26,553 nt of DNA, taken from positions 1-26,553 of the IMG/VR virus record IMGVR_UViG_3300006030_000091; one strand, given 5' to 3'. The notes beneath the pieces are model-generated. The model did no database searches, was not told the origin of the DNA, and saw nothing but the letters and a program-made list of their open reading frames with translations. Numbering within the stretch: position 1 is the stretch's first letter; each line of letters starts with the position of its first letter. Source of the DNA: a virus. Positions 10,401 through 17,324 of the stretch are shown one piece after another. The position numbers and the translations under genes are program-made.

Positions 10401-11966
10401 TGTTGCAAGTTCGGATGCAAGCGTTCCACTAACAAAGTTTTCTCCTGCGGCATCATCAGGAAGACCCTTTACTTTGTTGTACAAACCATAGTCGGTTGCG
10501 TTGCCAAGTTCATCGGCGGCGAACATACTGACTTTTTCTTTGTAGTATTTCATGCCATCATGTACAGCATCGACTATTGCTCGGTGTGAACCGCCTCTTA
10601 CCAGAGCGTCTTTAGCCTCTAGTTCAAGGTCGTCGTAGAACGAAGTAATCTTTGCATCGTTTGGGTTGACAAGAAGTTCACCAGCGCGGTTGATAAAATT
10701 ACGACGAACTTCAGGGTCGCTCTTGAACAACTTCAATGTTCTGTCAAGTGTGTCGATTTGTTGAATTTGTTCGCGTGGAGTTTCAGCCTGTGACAAGTTG
10801 ATTGACTTACGCGGAATCTTTGACCATGCTCGGGAAACTTGCTTACCGCCAGGGATGTTCCTAAGAAGTTCATCACGTTGCGCAAGCGATGTGTAATACC
10901 TACGCCCGCCAATAATGTTTGATGTATCTGTTATTTCTGTTCCAAGAACATCAAGCAGTTCACCCATTACTTTTTCTGGGGTGTCAGCCTTGGTGAGACG
11001 CATTACTGTGGCAGGGTCAAGTTTCTTTCCCCACAAGTCCCATGTTTCAGCAAAGTCTGTTGTTTGCGCAGTACGGTCAACAATGCGTCGACCGAATCCT
11101 GTTGTGAAGAAGCGATTTGCTTTACCGAAATCAACAGAGTTGTGAACAAGACCTGCTTCAGCCTTTAGTGCTTCACGTTCTGCTTTAGTGAGTTTGGTAA
11201 TCCCAATTTCTTTGGAACCGCGACCTACATATCTAGATGCATTAGCGAACTTTGATAGGACTGTTCCTGCTTCTCCTGCTTCATCAAGTGCGCGGGCTAC
11301 TTTCCCTGCTCTGCCGATAATGGAGAATGGGTCTGCACCGATTGTTACTCCAGCGTCAATAGCGCCAGAAAGAACACGATATGGGATTGTGTCTTCTTTC
11401 AAGAACGTTGTTGCAAGACCACGTCCAATAGTGAAGGCATGACCGTCAATCTCTCCTCGATAGCGGCGAGCGCGTTCTTCTTGAAGTGACTTAGCCCTTC
11501 CACCCATGAACAAACCAGTTCCAGATTCATCGCCATTGGCAATCATTGAACCAAGGTCGGTAGAAATAAACCATCCGCCAACGTCGTCGTTCTTGTCGAA
11601 CATCTGAGCGACGCCGCCTTGAACAAACTGTGGTATGAAGTTGAGACCAGCAAAGGAATAGCGTGAACCAGTCTTCAACGCGCTACGAAATTTATCTCCA
11701 AGTGTTTGGTGTTTCTTGGCTTGCTGACCGCGTGTATCAACAGATGGGACAACCCCTGTTTTAGCGATGGCAGCAATTTGTTCATCAGAAAGTTCACCCT
11801 TGGCGGCGGCAAGTTTCACACCAGGCTGGAGAAATGGGTATTGCCTGTGGATGTCACCAACTCTTTTAGCGAGTTGTTCTGTGGCGGATGCGCGATACTG
11901 TTCACGCATACGTTCTTCCTGGGCAATAGTTGTCCAGATTGCGTCATACAACTGTGGGTTTGTCAT
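7437..11966 (-). CDS. Very large (1509 aa) probable internal virion/ejection protein
   Basis: The longest gene in the window. There is no long heptad or tandem repeat as in a tape measure. The sequence is non-repetitive and helical, with scattered aromatic and hydrophobic stretches: RYSFAGLNFIPQFVQGGVAQ near 100-120, YRVLSGAIDAGVTIGADPFSI near 195-215, FVRNTIDSQLSIWMSG near 585, and WAEFIGRMARFATAPVAGG near 1030. No nuclease, polymerase, lysozyme or protease motif could be found by eye. A giant soluble protein between portal and capsid genes, coupled to other unknown virion proteins, matches the position of ejected core proteins in podovirus-like phages. That role is inference from size and context. 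TAATG overlaps occur at both ends. Confidence 0.8.
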   Translation of the reverse strand: MTNPQLYDAIWTTIAQEERMREQYRASATEQLAKRVGDIHRQYPFLQPGVKLAAAKGELSDEQIAAIAKTGVVPSVDTRGQQAKKHQTLGDKFRSALKTGSRYSFAGLNFIPQFVQGGVAQMFDKNDDVGGWFISTDLGSMIANGDESGTGLFMGGRAKSLQEERARRYRGEIDGHAFTIGRGLATTFLKEDTIPYRVLSGAIDAGVTIGADPFSIIGRAGKVARALDEAGEAGTVLSKFANASRYVGRGSKEIGITKLTKAEREALKAEAGLVHNSVDFGKANRFFTTGFGRRIVDRTAQTTDFAETWDLWGKKLDPATVMRLTKADTPEKVMGELLDVLGTEITDTSNIIGGRRYYTSLAQRDELLRNIPGGKQVSRAWSKIPRKSINLSQAETPREQIQQIDTLDRTLKLFKSDPEVRRNFINRAGELLVNPNDAKITSFYDDLELEAKDALVRGGSHRAIVDAVHDGMKYYKEKVSMFAADELGNATDYGLYNKVKGLPDDAAGENFVSGTLASELATREFHVPDVRQFRRLTNQYNWLWVKKDPNIDALRNAGQLRLPFRAVEFVQENVWRKLIVATLGNFVRNTIDSQLSIWMSGKANPANPFFHPFQWWEFATSKSGKGDLLNQDWNVLGAAGVLDDAQQAHRIATSDMVSAVYKDPLATQRRAARLNIFKQYERHADEVSTDVARAHGDELGKLNASWDTRMMAQGKTIDEIMQMIKDGDPDAMRWYRTMKTSWDNGQPVYNRVARTTSYESIDLSVDQNLRNLLETNQQRLSTVTGDHPELLDVVGLGMLKNSTEEINVRNLRGNIEVGGRVEVRDIRNVDGKKIRTTYLGRVEEIIETDSGAVKAVISPYAFDGYGDNSVALERLLHDERIYMDPRMPRYQVGEIRDPRSPAADLLRNSMDTLMNKFYTYLYNKPISTLERSPMFRSQYYDWVGKLAPSMDEAGLNTIIRNIENSHAEPAKYLGEELWAKLKDLQANPQKLYGTLTPEEVSSHAAGAALDEYQKIVYNAVERRNGTDVMRAISPFGQQWAEFIGRMARFATAPVAGGELGYLPNAKNLRKMQLLWEGGKDFDPDGDGRGFIFKDQGTGQWSFAIPLTGPLAKMFTGMNAGIVASVKGIAMGLDVRPGLGPFATMAMSAITPDSPNFDFVRKMTMPYGERTNLTDALAPSWVRKIYDGVTGNTNGKYFATTYAEVMQALAATGDYDLSIPDQRDKMLQDAKDKARYLVVLRGVSQFTGPASGTIDLKVSTKAGDVHVDNLAKALRSLQEINYDTAALRFIEIFGEDAFTYLGNKTVSEAGGLETSAEFGKFERTNQSLFRQYKDVAGYFGPVGTSMDFEVFSRQVQTGLRKKLTAEELLAASERSIGMAYYKDMREHLGPNINQQERAYLQQYRTKIEDKYPGFKEMAYDPNKTDRAISKLFEAAQRTDLENNPVAKGVRYYEQIRNAALMEANRRGYASLKSDKLSDLHEYLNSYADAISTKYPEFARVFDRLLSLEID

Positions 11967-12334
11967 TACTGCCCGTCGTACTTGATGGCGGAAAGAAGCG
12001 AGGCAAGGTCGTCGTTGGGAAACATCTGGTATAGGGCGTTCAGTTCCTCAATAACAGGATTTGCCATATCGAGAATCATCGGGGAGTTGTTCATCATTGG
12101 CATCAAAGTGTCTTGGGGGCGTTGCGTTGGTGCGGCAAGGTCAACAACCTGACCAGGGGTGGGGCGTTGAACGGGCTGCTGAGGCGCTGCTGCAGTAGGA
12201 GGTGGACCCATCGGCACGGCACGTTGAGCATCCATCTGCTGTTTTGCTGCGCCGTAGGTTTGCCCTTTAGCGGTTGTTGCAGCCATCTTCGCGGCAGGGT
12301 TTTGAAGGTCGGTGCGGTTGGCGTAATCAGCCAT
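11966..12334 (-). CDS. Small Pro/Gln-rich protein after the portal
   Basis: 122 aa. The N-terminal half has Ala, Gln and Lys (NRTDLQNPAAKMAATTAKGQ). The middle is Pro-rich (MGPPPTAAAPQQPVQRPTPG) and the C-terminus is a short amphipathic helix (PVIEELNALYQMFPNDDLAS). GGAGGATAACA precedes the ATG, and the SD overlaps the end of the portal gene. I do not recognise it. A disordered linker with one terminal helix between portal and a giant virion protein suggests an adaptor or chaperone, without proof. Confidence 0.7.
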   Translation of the reverse strand: MADYANRTDLQNPAAKMAATTAKGQTYGAAKQQMDAQRAVPMGPPPTAAAPQQPVQRPTPGQVVDLAAPTQRPQDTLMPMMNNSPMILDMANPVIEELNALYQMFPNDDLASLLSAIKYDGQ

Positions 12335-12336
12335 TG

Positions 12337-14163
12337 TTATCCTCCGAGACGACTAGCGAGACTCAATACGGAACCAGGGGATGATGGTGCTGCCATAGCC
12401 CCAGGCTGAGGACCACCTCCACCCAATCCGGCAAGCATCGAGTTCAGGTCTTGCGGTGCTGCGGGCTGCTGTTCTGCACCCATTCCGGGGGTGGCAAGAC
12501 CAGGCATTGTTTCGGGTGCGCCTGCGGGAGCCTGTGCAGCCTGACGTGCTTGCGCTCGTTTCTGTGCTGATTGGATAGCGGCAGGGAGACTCATCTTGTT
12601 TGATGCGACAAGTTCTGCGATGTATGCCAAATCATCTGGCTGGTACGGTCCGTTCGGGTCTGCAGCCTGCGCCTGGATGGAGGACAGAAGTGCTGCTTCA
12701 ATTCCTTCTGCGACGATACGGTCGCGCTCCAGTTCGGGGTCGGCAATCAGCGGGTCTGCTTCACGGGCTGATTCCTTCGACATGAGACCTGTACCGAGGC
12801 GCTGTCCAAGTCCGACGATGAGGCTGTTGACATCTGAACCTGATGCGGGGTACGAAACAAAGTGGGTGTCTGTTTCCCACAGTTTATTCGGGGTGTAGTC
12901 CTTCTTTCCACCACCGAATCCTGTGATGAAATACGACTTGGGGGTGTTACCCCAGTATGCACGTTCTGTTGCGATAGCAACCTTGTTCTCCTCTTTCAGT
13001 GAGGATTCAAAGATTGCTTGTGCTTCTTGTACGCGGAAGTCAATTGTTGCGGAAAGGATGGATTCTCCACGGCGTCCTGTGCGGATGTTGCTTGCGGATT
13101 CTCCGCCGAATTCTGCGGGGATTGCACCTTCAAGACGTTCCTGTCGTTCAAGTCTGTCCAGTGCGACATCTGTCTTGTATCCGGGTGCAAGTTGGAACTG
13201 CTGGATATCTCCACCCTTGACAACACCCAACTGACCCAACTTGCCGTCGGCTACCTGGATTACTTCGGGGTTTTCTCCGGGTCGGGCGATGAGGTATTCG
13301 TCGGGGAAGATGCCTCGTTCGATAGCGATTTCGGTGAGAGCCTGGAGACGGGCGCGAGTGAAGTAGGTGTTGAGCATTCCGTCGAACTGACCCTTGGGTC
13401 GGTCAAGGGTGATGCGCTGCGGAACGATTGCGAGCGGCATACCTGTACGGTTGATGATGCGTTCCAGTTCAACAATTTCTTTGCCCTGGTATTCGGCACC
13501 AGACTGCCAGTCCTTCTTGTCCTGTCCGATGACGGCGACAACAAGTTCGTCGGCTGAGGCGTATTCGATAAGGGTGAAGACGGTGTCGGCGGAAATTTTG
13601 CCCATGCGGAGTTGACCGATGACGGCGTGTCCGTAGTTACGGATAAGCCAGTCTGCGGACTTGGTGTAGGTGAAGATGCAGTCGTCGGGGATGGGGTCGT
13701 CTGGGTCGTCACGGAATGATGGGAATGTGTCCAGCGGGTTGCGGATGTGCCACTTAGGGGTGAGGTTTTTGAAATCAGGTTTGATGATGACTGGGCTGTT
13801 TGAGTATGCGAGCAGGTGACGTGCGCGGCGGCGCATCTTCATGTTCATCCTGTTCTCATCCCATATGTTGAGTAGCGCCCGCTTGCGGTCACGTGCCAAC
13901 CCCATTGAACGTTCCTGTCCGTCTTTCATTGGGGGGAAGTACGGCATTGGCATGGTTGACGCAACACGTGTAGACATCTGGTCTAGACCTTGAGTCAGCA
14001 GTGATGCGACGCTGGAAACAGAGTTACGGTCCAGTTCGTTGAGTGGGACGATGATGTCGCCGTTGGCGTGGTCGCGGACGCGACGCATTTGGGCAAGCAC
14101 AGGACCTTGTCCAACTACTCGTTCAAGATACAGTGCGTGAATTTCCTCGACGGTGATTGCCAT
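12337..14163 (-). CDS. Portal protein
   Basis: 608 aa from ATG 14163 (MAITVEEIHALYLERV). An in-frame GTG at 14175 would add MSHI, and neither start has a clear SD. Portal-like features, in order: an N-terminal wing opening with LNELDRNSVSSVASLLTQGLDQ; MRRRARHLLAYSNSPVIIKP (about 115-135) leading to WHIRNPLDTFPSF, the 'structure imposed by position' strand seen in portals; RGEALSA-like GRRGESILSATIDFRVQEAQ in the crown/stem helices; and a Gln/Ala/Pro-rich tail ending GGGPQPGAMAAPSSPG. Portals form the dodecameric DNA gate at one capsid vertex. It follows the large terminase directly, the standard order. Function is firm, start uncertain. Confidence 0.88.
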   Translation of the reverse strand: MAITVEEIHALYLERVVGQGPVLAQMRRVRDHANGDIIVPLNELDRNSVSSVASLLTQGLDQMSTRVASTMPMPYFPPMKDGQERSMGLARDRKRALLNIWDENRMNMKMRRRARHLLAYSNSPVIIKPDFKNLTPKWHIRNPLDTFPSFRDDPDDPIPDDCIFTYTKSADWLIRNYGHAVIGQLRMGKISADTVFTLIEYASADELVVAVIGQDKKDWQSGAEYQGKEIVELERIINRTGMPLAIVPQRITLDRPKGQFDGMLNTYFTRARLQALTEIAIERGIFPDEYLIARPGENPEVIQVADGKLGQLGVVKGGDIQQFQLAPGYKTDVALDRLERQERLEGAIPAEFGGESASNIRTGRRGESILSATIDFRVQEAQAIFESSLKEENKVAIATERAYWGNTPKSYFITGFGGGKKDYTPNKLWETDTHFVSYPASGSDVNSLIVGLGQRLGTGLMSKESAREADPLIADPELERDRIVAEGIEAALLSSIQAQAADPNGPYQPDDLAYIAELVASNKMSLPAAIQSAQKRAQARQAAQAPAGAPETMPGLATPGMGAEQQPAAPQDLNSMLAGLGGGGPQPGAMAAPSSPGSVLSLASRLGG

Positions 14164-14184
14164 GATGTGTGACACTCTACACTA

Positions 14185-16155
14185 TTAGAGCCATGTGGGT
14201 CGCCACTGGCGGGGTGGTAGTCGGAACCTGGATAGGTTGGGGATGTTGAGGACAGCCATCCAGAGCGACATGACGATGTCGGTTCCGCTTTTCTTTTCAC
14301 GATGCCATTTGGTTAGTTCATCTACTGCGGCGAGCGTCTTCCAGTTTCCGCGCATATGGGGGAGACGGATTGCGCCTGTGCGGAAGATGGGTGGGAGTAG
14401 GGCTTCAACACCTAGTTTTTCGTCTAGTTTGTTTTTAGTGGTGGTGTGAGGTATCACGTTGACACCACGCTTGGATTGCCACTTTCGTACAAAGTCGTGT
14501 GCGAGGAGGAATCTTTGGGCGGCGTTGATTTCTACGACGTAGTGGGTGATGGGGTATCCGAGTCGTTCGGAGCGGTCTTGCCATTCGTCCATGATGCCTG
14601 AGTATTCACCTGTGCTGGTGTTGTATCCGAGGAGGTCTTCGGCGGTGAGTTTGGTGCGTTCGATGTCGATGACGTGGTACAGGTTGTGTTCGGGTTGGTA
14701 GAGAATCCAGGTGAGCGCCCAGAACATTGTGGGGGATGGGTCGATTGAGACGATGGAGAGGATGGGTTGGGATAGCCCTGGGGGTATTTCTCCGTGGGCG
14801 CGTTCATGGTCAATACATCCGTTGTACAAAACACCGTCCATGCCTTTCCCACCATGAATCCACGTCTTGTCAATCAGATACTTGTCTAGTTCCAAGTCAC
14901 CTTGCTGATACACAACCTCAAAAACATCGGGTTTGTTCTGCTTGATAAACGACAGGTCTTTCCATGATAGGCGTTTCGGGTCTAGGAGAGGTCCGTCTGG
15001 ATATGGTGGGGCGTCGAACCTGCGGGATTCTTTCCCTGTGTCCAGTTCTGGGTAGTACGCCTGATAGATGATGTGCTTGTACTTGTAGGATTTGAGGGGT
15101 TCAAGCGCGGCTTGCTGCTCAGGAGTTGAGATATCTGAGCCGTCGTACTCGTCATCATCCATGTCATAAGTGACTTTTGCCAAGCAGTGAGCGTATAGGT
15201 CTCCTGGTCCCAGTCTTTGACCAACCACGGCGAGAAGACCGCCTGGGTCGCATCGTGCTTCTGCCACGTTGTCCCATCGTTCCAGTAACTTGTCACGGGC
15301 AACGGAATCACGTGAGTTGTCCGGTGATGACACGTCGTCAAATAGGCAGAGGTCAGCGCGGTGACCGATGAATTCCGCTTCAATACCGTACGCACGAACT
15401 GTCGGCTCTTTGTTATCCAGCCCGTTCCCGTCCAACTGTTCCACAACGAATTCATCTGCCCTCCACAAAGCACCCTTATCTGATGGTTTGAACCTGCCGT
15501 AGTCAATAGACAAACACCCCTTTGCATTTTGCGCCAATCCCTTTGCTACAAGTGCGGGGTCGGGTTCGATAGGCATGGGTCGTTCGAGTGTTTCACGGAT
15601 GCGGCGGGAGTACAACTTCGCCATGTTCTGCGAAACAGAACCAATCATGATACGAACACGACGGTCACGAACAATCGCCCATACTGCTACGTCGTGTAGC
15701 AAGGTGGACTTACCAGCACCAGGGGGGACGTTGATGACAACGAATTCTTTTTCTTCTGATTCGAGGAGTTGCACCAGTTGAAGTGCTGCTTCTACCTGCC
15801 AGGGTGACGGTACACGCCCAAGATAGTATTCGCGGAAGAACGCAAAGTCTTCTAATCCGCGTTTTGCTTCCTCACAGAGACGGTCGTGCGCCAAGGCTGA
15901 AGGTAGGTCGATGGTTTCCATGAAAGCGTTGTACTGGTCACGCTGAACACCACCTTCTTTGGCGCGTTGTTTATGGGCTGTAGCGTCTGCTAGTTCCGCT
16001 TTTGCTTGTGCAGCCTTCGCTTTGGCAAGCCACTTTGAACCAGTGTTCACGTGGATGCCTGCGGTGGCGGACGCTTGTTTGATGGATTGTCCTGCTGCGA
16101 TGGCAGCGAAGAACCGCGCTTTGTCTTGTGGCGCTACTTGTCGTGCTGTTCCCAT
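14185..16155 (-). CDS. terL: Terminase large subunit with N-terminal helix-turn-helix
   Basis: 656 aa. Walker A is PPGAGKST at 144-151, in VVINVPPGAGKSTLLHDVAV. Walker B is LCLFDDV at 269-275. The C-terminal nuclease has SIDPSPT with Asp472, VEINAAQR with Glu542, and SGTDIVMSLWMAV with Asp626, matching the acidic triad of the RNase H-like terminase nuclease. Residues 10-47 (FFAAIAAGQSIKQASATAGI, then HVNTGSKWLAKAK) form a helix-turn-helix of the kind usually found in small terminase or resolvase-type proteins. This TerL may therefore carry its own DNA-recognition domain. It packages DNA into the procapsid through the portal encoded next. No separate small subunit is visible in the window. The ATG has a poor SD. 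Confidence 0.95.
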   Translation of the reverse strand: MGTARQVAPQDKARFFAAIAAGQSIKQASATAGIHVNTGSKWLAKAKAAQAKAELADATAHKQRAKEGGVQRDQYNAFMETIDLPSALAHDRLCEEAKRGLEDFAFFREYYLGRVPSPWQVEAALQLVQLLESEEKEFVVINVPPGAGKSTLLHDVAVWAIVRDRRVRIMIGSVSQNMAKLYSRRIRETLERPMPIEPDPALVAKGLAQNAKGCLSIDYGRFKPSDKGALWRADEFVVEQLDGNGLDNKEPTVRAYGIEAEFIGHRADLCLFDDVSSPDNSRDSVARDKLLERWDNVAEARCDPGGLLAVVGQRLGPGDLYAHCLAKVTYDMDDDEYDGSDISTPEQQAALEPLKSYKYKHIIYQAYYPELDTGKESRRFDAPPYPDGPLLDPKRLSWKDLSFIKQNKPDVFEVVYQQGDLELDKYLIDKTWIHGGKGMDGVLYNGCIDHERAHGEIPPGLSQPILSIVSIDPSPTMFWALTWILYQPEHNLYHVIDIERTKLTAEDLLGYNTSTGEYSGIMDEWQDRSERLGYPITHYVVEINAAQRFLLAHDFVRKWQSKRGVNVIPHTTTKNKLDEKLGVEALLPPIFRTGAIRLPHMRGNWKTLAAVDELTKWHREKKSGTDIVMSLWMAVLNIPNLSRFRLPPRQWRPTWL

Positions 16156-16171
16156 GACTGGGAGAAGTGTA

Positions 16172-16558
16172 CTACTTCTTCTTCTTGCCCTTATTGTTTG
16201 GCATCAAACCGTACTTGATGGGTGTGACAGTGTTACGGGCTGCTGAAACAACAGACTCTTTCACTGCATCCAATCCTTTACCGATGCCATGAGCAATTTC
16301 ACCGTAGGTGATTTCAGGCATTTTCCCTGTCTTGGGGTCCTTGACGTAGTTGCCACCTTTGAGCCACTTGTCAAGGTTTGACGCCTTGTTACGGTTTGTT
16401 GGGTTTTCGTACAGGGTGCGCTTGATTGCACCACCTGCGACCATGGCGGCGTGTCCTGCGGTACCAATGGCATGGGTAACGTCGTGGACAATTCCGTCGT
16501 TCTTCTTTTTCTTTGGGCTGACTGACCCGTTGGAACGGGTGTTGCTTTCAGCAGCCAT
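16172..16558 (-). CDS. Small basic protein upstream of terminase
   Basis: 128 aa with Lys clusters at both ends (SPKKKKNDG near 15, NNKGKKKK at the C-terminus). The middle holds two Gly/Ala helices (HAIGTAGHAAMVAGGAIKRT and GEIAHGIGKGLDAVKESVVS) that look amphipathic or weakly membrane-seeking. No family is recognised. It is the second gene of the virion block and begins 2 nt after the previous stop. Possible roles are DNA-binding packaging factor or minor virion protein; neither can be chosen from sequence. Confidence 0.7.
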   Translation of the reverse strand: MAAESNTRSNGSVSPKKKKNDGIVHDVTHAIGTAGHAAMVAGGAIKRTLYENPTNRNKASNLDKWLKGGNYVKDPKTGKMPEITYGEIAHGIGKGLDAVKESVVSAARNTVTPIKYGLMPNNKGKKKK

Positions 16559-16560
16559 TA

Positions 16561-16959
16561 CTACTTCTTCTTCTTTTTCATCGGGACAACAGTGACCTGG
16601 TCGGTGCGCTTGCCCTTCGGGGAGGACGACACAATTCCGCGACGTGTCTGTGCGGGGGCGGCGCTACGAGCGCCACTTGCCAACTGACGGTTGTTTTGAG
16701 GTCCCACAATGTTTGATGTGACCTGGTTGCGGCGGCTCTTAGGCTGTGTGGGGTACATTTCCAGTCCCTTGGCGTTACCAGCAACAACAGACTTTCCGTA
16801 TGCCTTCGTTGTTGCTCCCATGCGTGTCTCACCGAAACCGGACTGACCAGCCTTGTCGGTGCGCTTCGGTCCCTTCTTGCTGCTGTTGCTGCTGTCGTCG
16901 CCCTGCTTCATCGCGGGCTTTGATGCTGCCTTCTTTGCGGTCTTCTTCGCTGCTGCCAT
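16561..16959 (-). CDS. Small Lys-rich protein, first gene of the virion operon
   Basis: 132 aa from ATG 16959 (MAAAKKTAKKAASKPAMKQG). AAGGAT sits 7 nt upstream; an upstream in-frame ATG at 17013 lacks an SD and would add 18 residues through the leader. Both ends are Lys-rich (KKTAKKAASKPAMK and VPMKKKKK), resembling histone H1-like tails. The middle is polar, with GFGETRMGATTKAYGKSVVA. No fold is recognised. A nucleic-acid-binding role, for example DNA condensation or packaging, is plausible from charge alone. Confidence 0.72.
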   Translation of the reverse strand: MAAAKKTAKKAASKPAMKQGDDSSNSSKKGPKRTDKAGQSGFGETRMGATTKAYGKSVVAGNAKGLEMYPTQPKSRRNQVTSNIVGPQNNRQLASGARSAAPAQTRRGIVSSSPKGKRTDQVTVVPMKKKKK

Positions 16960-16998
16960 TTTCAATCCTTGTGTCGCACAACTTTTTGTTGTATGTGG

Positions 16999-17028
16999 TT
17001 GCGACAATAACATAAATGGGGTTAGGAT
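16999..17028 (+). promoter_or_regulatory. Candidate promoter for the tRNA-like RNA and tRNA
   Basis: TTGCGA at 16999-17004, an 18-nt spacer and TAGGAT at 17023-17028. Predicted initiation near 17035 matches the 5' edge of the folded RNA at 17039. The same TTGCG -35 core and 18-nt spacing occur in the 18110 promoter. The -10 box is only fair. Confidence 0.35.
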
Positions 17029-17038
17029 GTGGGGGTTA

Positions 17039-17221
17039 CATAGACGAAGCGGTATGGGCGGGACCGTAAGAACCAGCGACTAAGGCGCAATACATTCAAG
17101 CCTCCAAGTAACTCCCCGCGTGGGTAACACAGTCTCGACAACTGTGGGTTATGAGGGGGAGAAGTTGCATTACGGCGCAGTTCTTCCTTGTCGGGGCATG
17201 GGTTCAACTCCCATATCTATG
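17039..17221 (+). ncRNA. Candidate 183-nt tRNA-like pseudoknotted RNA
   Basis: Elements occur in tRNA order. CATAGAC at 17039 pairs (6 of 7) with ATCTATG at 17215. A D-arm-like hairpin CGGT/ACCG has a 9-nt loop (17050-17066). An anticodon-stem-like helix AAGAAC (17068) pairs with GTTCTT (17180) but encloses a 106-nt insert. A canonical T-arm ATGGG-TTCAACT-CCCAT spans 17198-17214. The insert holds a hairpin, CTCCCC (17112) with GGGGAG (17156), topped by TAACACAGT with ACTGT..GTTA. Its 7-nt loop CTCGACA (17134-17140) can pair with TTGTCGGG at 17188, giving a pseudoknot. The plan recalls a tmRNA without its usual length or tag. It could also be the 5' part of a larger RNA, or a decayed tRNA. Fold was found by eye only. 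Confidence 0.45.
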
Positions 17222-17229
17222 CAACATTT

Positions 17230-17301
17230 GCCGCATTAGCACAACGGTTAGTGCAGTTGCCTTGTAAGCATCTGATGGGGGTTCAATTCCTCCATGCGGC
17301 T
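17230..17301 (+). tRNA. tRNA-Thr (anticodon UGU)
   Basis: A 72-nt cloverleaf. The acceptor GCCGCAT/ATGCGGC is perfect. The D stem is GCAC/GTGC. The anticodon stem GTTGC/GCATC has one U-U mismatch, and the loop CTTGTAA has TGT at 17263-17265. The T stem GGGGG/CCTCC has one G-U, and the loop is TTCAATT. Discriminator T; no encoded CCA. It reads ACA and lies 8 nt after the candidate tRNA-like RNA. Phage tRNAs often compensate for codons rare in the host. Confidence 0.88.
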
Positions 17302-17306
17302 CAAAC

Positions 17307-17319
17307 ATCTGCTATAGTG
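17307..17319 (+). promoter_or_regulatory. Extended -10 promoter-like element
   Basis: ATCTGCTATAGTG contains TG-N-TATAGT, an extended -10 box. The same 13 nt recur exactly at 18128-18140 in a promoter that has a -35 box. Here no -35 box is visible because the tRNA 3' end occupies that place. Transcription would start near 17325, at the edge of the hairpin-rich non-coding stretch. Confidence 0.45.
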
Positions 17320-17324
17320 CGGGT

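Noticed and set aside
17073-17180. Group I intron in a tRNA anticodon loop
   Set aside because: A GCGACTAAGG segment faintly resembles the R core, but the insert is about 106 nt, well under the usual minimum, and the S partner is weak.
17039-17221. tmRNA (ssrA)
   Set aside because: Too short, no GGGGC-type 5' end with the usual D-loop, and the best tag-like frame (AQYIQASK) lacks an LAA-type end.
17230-17301. tRNA-Thr as a phage attachment site
   Set aside because: No integrase or flanking repeat is visible, and the tRNA has a full phage-like setting, so a role as attP has no support here.
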